Below are positions 34,301-35,709 of a DNA stretch of 35,709 bases, piece after piece (the first letter of the stretch is position 1; each line of letters starts with the position of its first letter). Source of the stretch: Streptomyces sp. SID10853 (GTDB taxonomy: Bacteria; Actinomycetota; Actinomycetes; Streptomycetales; Streptomycetaceae). A program made the position numbers and the translations under genes. A model generated the notes under the pieces. The model searched no databases, was not told where the DNA came from, and was given only the letters and a program-made list of their open reading frames with translations. The stretch is taken from the NCBI RefSeq assembly GCF_010548145.1, contig NZ_JAAGLN010000053.1, positions 1 to 35,709 on the forward strand, written 5' to 3'.

Positions 34301-35709
34301 GGTGAGTCCGGGGAGACTGGGGCCGGGGCGCCCCGCACCGTAGGAGAGCATCACCTGGAACAGGGGGTGCCGTGCGGGGGAGCGGACCGGGCGGAGCTCC
34401 TCGACCAGCCGCTCGAAGGGGATGTCCTGATGGTCGAAGGCGGCGAGGTCGACGGCGCGCACCCGGGCCAGCAGCTCGGCGAAGCCGGGGTCGCCCGATG
34501 TGTCGGTGCGCAGGACGAGGGTGTTGGCGAAGAACCCGACCAGATCCTCCAGGGCCCGGTCGGTGCGTCCGGCCACCGGGCTGCCCAGCGGGATGTCGGT
34601 GCCCGCGCCGAGCCGGGTGAGCAGAGCGGCCAGGCCGGCCTGGAGCGTCATGAACACGGTCGCCCCGCAGCGCTGGGCCAGCGCCCGGACCGCCCGGTGC
34701 AGCTCCGCGTCGATACGCACCGGGACGGTCCCGCCCCGGTGGCTCGCGACGGCCGGGCGGGTCCGGTCGGCGGGAAGGTCGAGCTGGTCGGGGAGCCCGG
34801 CGAGCTGCCCGGCCCAGAAGGCCAGCTGCCCGGCCGCGACATCGCTCGTCCCGGAGAGCAGTTCCCGTTGCCACAGGGCGTAGTCCGCGTACTGCACGGG
34901 CAGTGGCGCGAGCTGCGGGGCGCCGCCCGCCCGGCGGGCGGTGTAGGCCGCGGCCAGATCGTCCGCCAGCGGTGCAAGGGACCAGTCGTCACCGGCCGAG
35001 TGGTGCAGCAACAGCAGCAGTACGTGGTCCTCCGGGCCTGCTCTCAGCAGCCGTGCGCGCAGCGGGAGATGGCTGGTCAGGTCGAAGGCGAAACGGGCGG
35101 CCGAGGTGAGTGCGGCCGTCAGGCCGTCGGTGCCGGTCTCCGTCACATCCCATTCGACGGTGGCACTCCCGGCGTCCAGCACGACCTGGCACGGGTCGCC
35201 GTCGTCCGGCGGGAAGACCGTCCGCAGACTCTCGTGCCGGTCCACCAGATCCGTCACCGCGAGGCGGAGCGCGGCGACGTCGAGCGGCCCGGTCAGCCGT
35301 ATGGCCAGCGGGATGTTGTACGTGGGGCTCGGCCCCTCCATCCGGTGCAGGAACCACAGCCGGCGCTGGGCGTAGGACAGCGGGACGCGTTCGGGCCTGA
35401 CCGCCGGGACCAGCCGGGGGCGGGCCGGGGCCGAGGTGTCGAGCCGGGTGGCCAGGCGGGCCGGGGTGGGCGCCTCGAACAGGTCGCGGACACCGATGCC
35501 CGCGTCGAGCGCGTCACGGACCCGGCCGACCAGCCGGGTCGCGAGCAGCGAATGTCCGCCCAGCGCGAAGAAGTCGTCGTCGGGGCCCACCTGTTCGGCG
35601 TCGAGCAGGTCGGCGAAGAGCCCGCACAGCACCTGTTCGCGGACGTCGGCCGGCGGGCGGCCCGACCGGCCGGCGGCCAGGGAACCGGGGGCGGGCAGGG
35701 CGGCGGGGT
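31322..35709 (-). CDS. non-ribosomal peptide synthetase, C-terminal part (T-C-A-T-TE), 5' end outside window
   Basis: The frame is open to the right edge, so the true start is beyond the window; over 1460 residues are visible. Approximate positions: T1 (35640-35430, [14 protein letters not shown]), C (35410-34070, [14 protein letters not shown] and [15 protein letters not shown]), A (34015-32540, [64 protein letters not shown]), T2 (32480-32265, [14 protein letters not shown]) and thioesterase (32220-31370, [20 protein letters not shown]). Reading the A-domain pocket by eye gives D-I-N-Y-W-G-G-I-G-K, which I recall as the N5-hydroxyornithine code of several actinomycete siderophore synthetases. 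No epimerase lies between T1 and C. The thioesterase releases the product, so this is the final module of the siderophore line. Confidence 0.93.
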   Translation of the reverse strand, partial: PAALPAPGSLAAGRSGRPPADVREQVLCGLFADLLDAEQVGPDDDFFALGGHSLLATRLVGRVRDALDAGIGVRDLFEAPTPARLATRLDTSAPARPRLVPAVRPERVPLSYAQRRLWFLHRMEGPSPTYNIPLAIRLTGPLDVAALRLAVTDLVDRHESLRTVFPPDDGDPCQVVLDAGSATVEWDVTETGTDGLTAALTSAARFAFDLTSHLPLRARLLRAGPEDHVLLLLLHHSAGDDWSLAPLADDLAAAYTARRAGGAPQLAPLPVQYADYALWQRELLSGTSDVAAGQLAFWAGQLAGLPDQLDLPADRTRPAVASHRGGTVPVRIDAELHRAVRALAQRCGATVFMTLQAGLAALLTRLGAGTDIPLGSPVAGRTDRALEDLVGFFANTLVLRTDTSGDPGFAELLARVRAVDLAAFDHQDIPFERLVEELRPVRSPARHPLFQVMLSYGAGRPGPSLPGLTARPVRVHNGSAKFDLTLSLGDAPGGDGIEGFLEYAVDLFDEDTARGFTERLLRLLRQAVAEPGLPISRLEILSGAERDLMLRQWNDTAAPVDARSFPAMFEDRARSHPEREALVAGGRRLTYRQTDALANRLAHRLRELGVGPERTVGIHLPRSAEMVVGLLAVQKAGGAFVPLEPSWPAQRIATIVGNARPAAVLTTADAANDLPATVRTLELDLDGDWFTGCPEHSPDVPVDPENLAYVIYTSGSTGTPKGAMIRHRAISNRLPWQIGLLGLTPDDPVLHKAPLTFDISVNEIFLPLAAGATLVVADAGREGDVAHLLELIGRERIAFVYLVSSILDIMLGREDIAQAGASLKHVWCGGEVLTPELFRRFRERLGDATMYHGYGPAETTIGVTCQVYRGDAEQGITIGRPNPNTAVYVLDPAMNPVPVGVPGELYLGGVPLGRGYLGDPRRTAAAFVPDPFSGEPGARLYRSGDLARFRADGNIEFLGRVDNQVKIRGVRVELEEIESVLGRHPSVRQAVVLVRHGGPGGDQLAAWCTPDLEHPPADGDELLDWLRTALPEYMVPRNCRVVSAFPLMTSGKVDRKALAASEDEATDGRAATAPYTEPANDTERLVAKVWAQALGLPRVGAHDNFFDLGGHSLLLARVQTALRARLGWDVPVLDLFTRPTVSALAGYLDDRDGLAPPSASSAGSRQALGVLLPLRTSGDLPPLFCLHPASGLSWPFAGLRRHIDIRRPLYGIQSRALTGDLPAAPSLADMAAEYVEHIREVQPHGPYHLVGWSFGGVVAHTMATLLRQDGEQVALLGMLDSYPRYPWEKLADDHEQQALRSLLYMSHYDLSQLDDEPLDRERVMAVIAERGGILSELAAPSVQGVMDTFVSSAVLQQGVEHRVFDGDLLFFTATVDQVDTALTHRDWKPYVEGAIENHNVTCRHKDMTRNGPLAEIARHLDRRLRDLAGVRPTTMTGRAVPSASAQAPAPAPAGIRKARDI

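Overview
The window looks like chromosomal DNA of a Streptomyces or a very close actinomycete. It is strongly GC-rich with G/C in nearly all third codon positions, GTG starts are frequent, and many genes overlap by four bases. It carries families typical of the genus: a DUF574 methyltransferase, a urease set without UreE, a cysteine-type leader peptide with the VDLxRVSS pattern, and a 19-bp IdeR/DmdR iron box. No rRNA, tRNA, CRISPR array, insertion sequence or phage gene was seen. All assignments were made by reading the sequence; no database search was run.

Layout. 76-1133: two small secreted proteins facing each other across a GGAAG-rich repeat. 1684-7672: a urea transporter followed by ureA, ureB, ureC, ureF, ureG and ureD, all on +; the transporter brings urea in and the enzyme splits it to ammonia and carbonic acid. 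7890-12876: single genes on + (ankyrin protein, two methyltransferases, an M24 metallopeptidase fold protein, a repeat-bearing membrane-anchored protein, and a frameshifted glyoxalase-like gene). 12932-19036 on -: a compact five-gene operon made of a LysE exporter, an acyl carrier protein, a TrpB-like PLP enzyme, a large FAD/NAD(P)-binding protein and an acyl-CoA/acid ligase. I do not recognise this combination as a described pathway. The TrpB-like enzyme has Gly where tryptophan synthases carry the catalytic Glu. It is the best candidate here for an undescribed system.

19441-25075: an organosulfur scavenging unit, sfnG-ssuE-sfnB-ssuD on -, headed by a leaderless 30-residue cysteine-containing leader peptide that is too short for ordinary gene calling, with a divergent LysR regulator. 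The enzymes fit dimethyl sulfone to methanesulfinate to methanesulfonate to sulfite. 25130-25939: a lipoprotein with a PASTA-like domain.

26087-35709: one end of an iron-regulated siderophore cluster. A perfect iron box precedes a flavin reductase gene. Opposite it runs an operon NRPS, dhbA, dhbC, dhbE-dhbB fusion, aryl carrier protein. The NRPS is cut by the right window edge; its last module (C-A-T-TE) reads by eye as specific for N5-hydroxyornithine, so the product is probably a mixed catecholate-hydroxamate siderophore. The fusion of the 2,3-dihydroxybenzoate ligase to isochorismatase, with the aryl carrier protein split off, differs from the EntB/DhbB arrangement.
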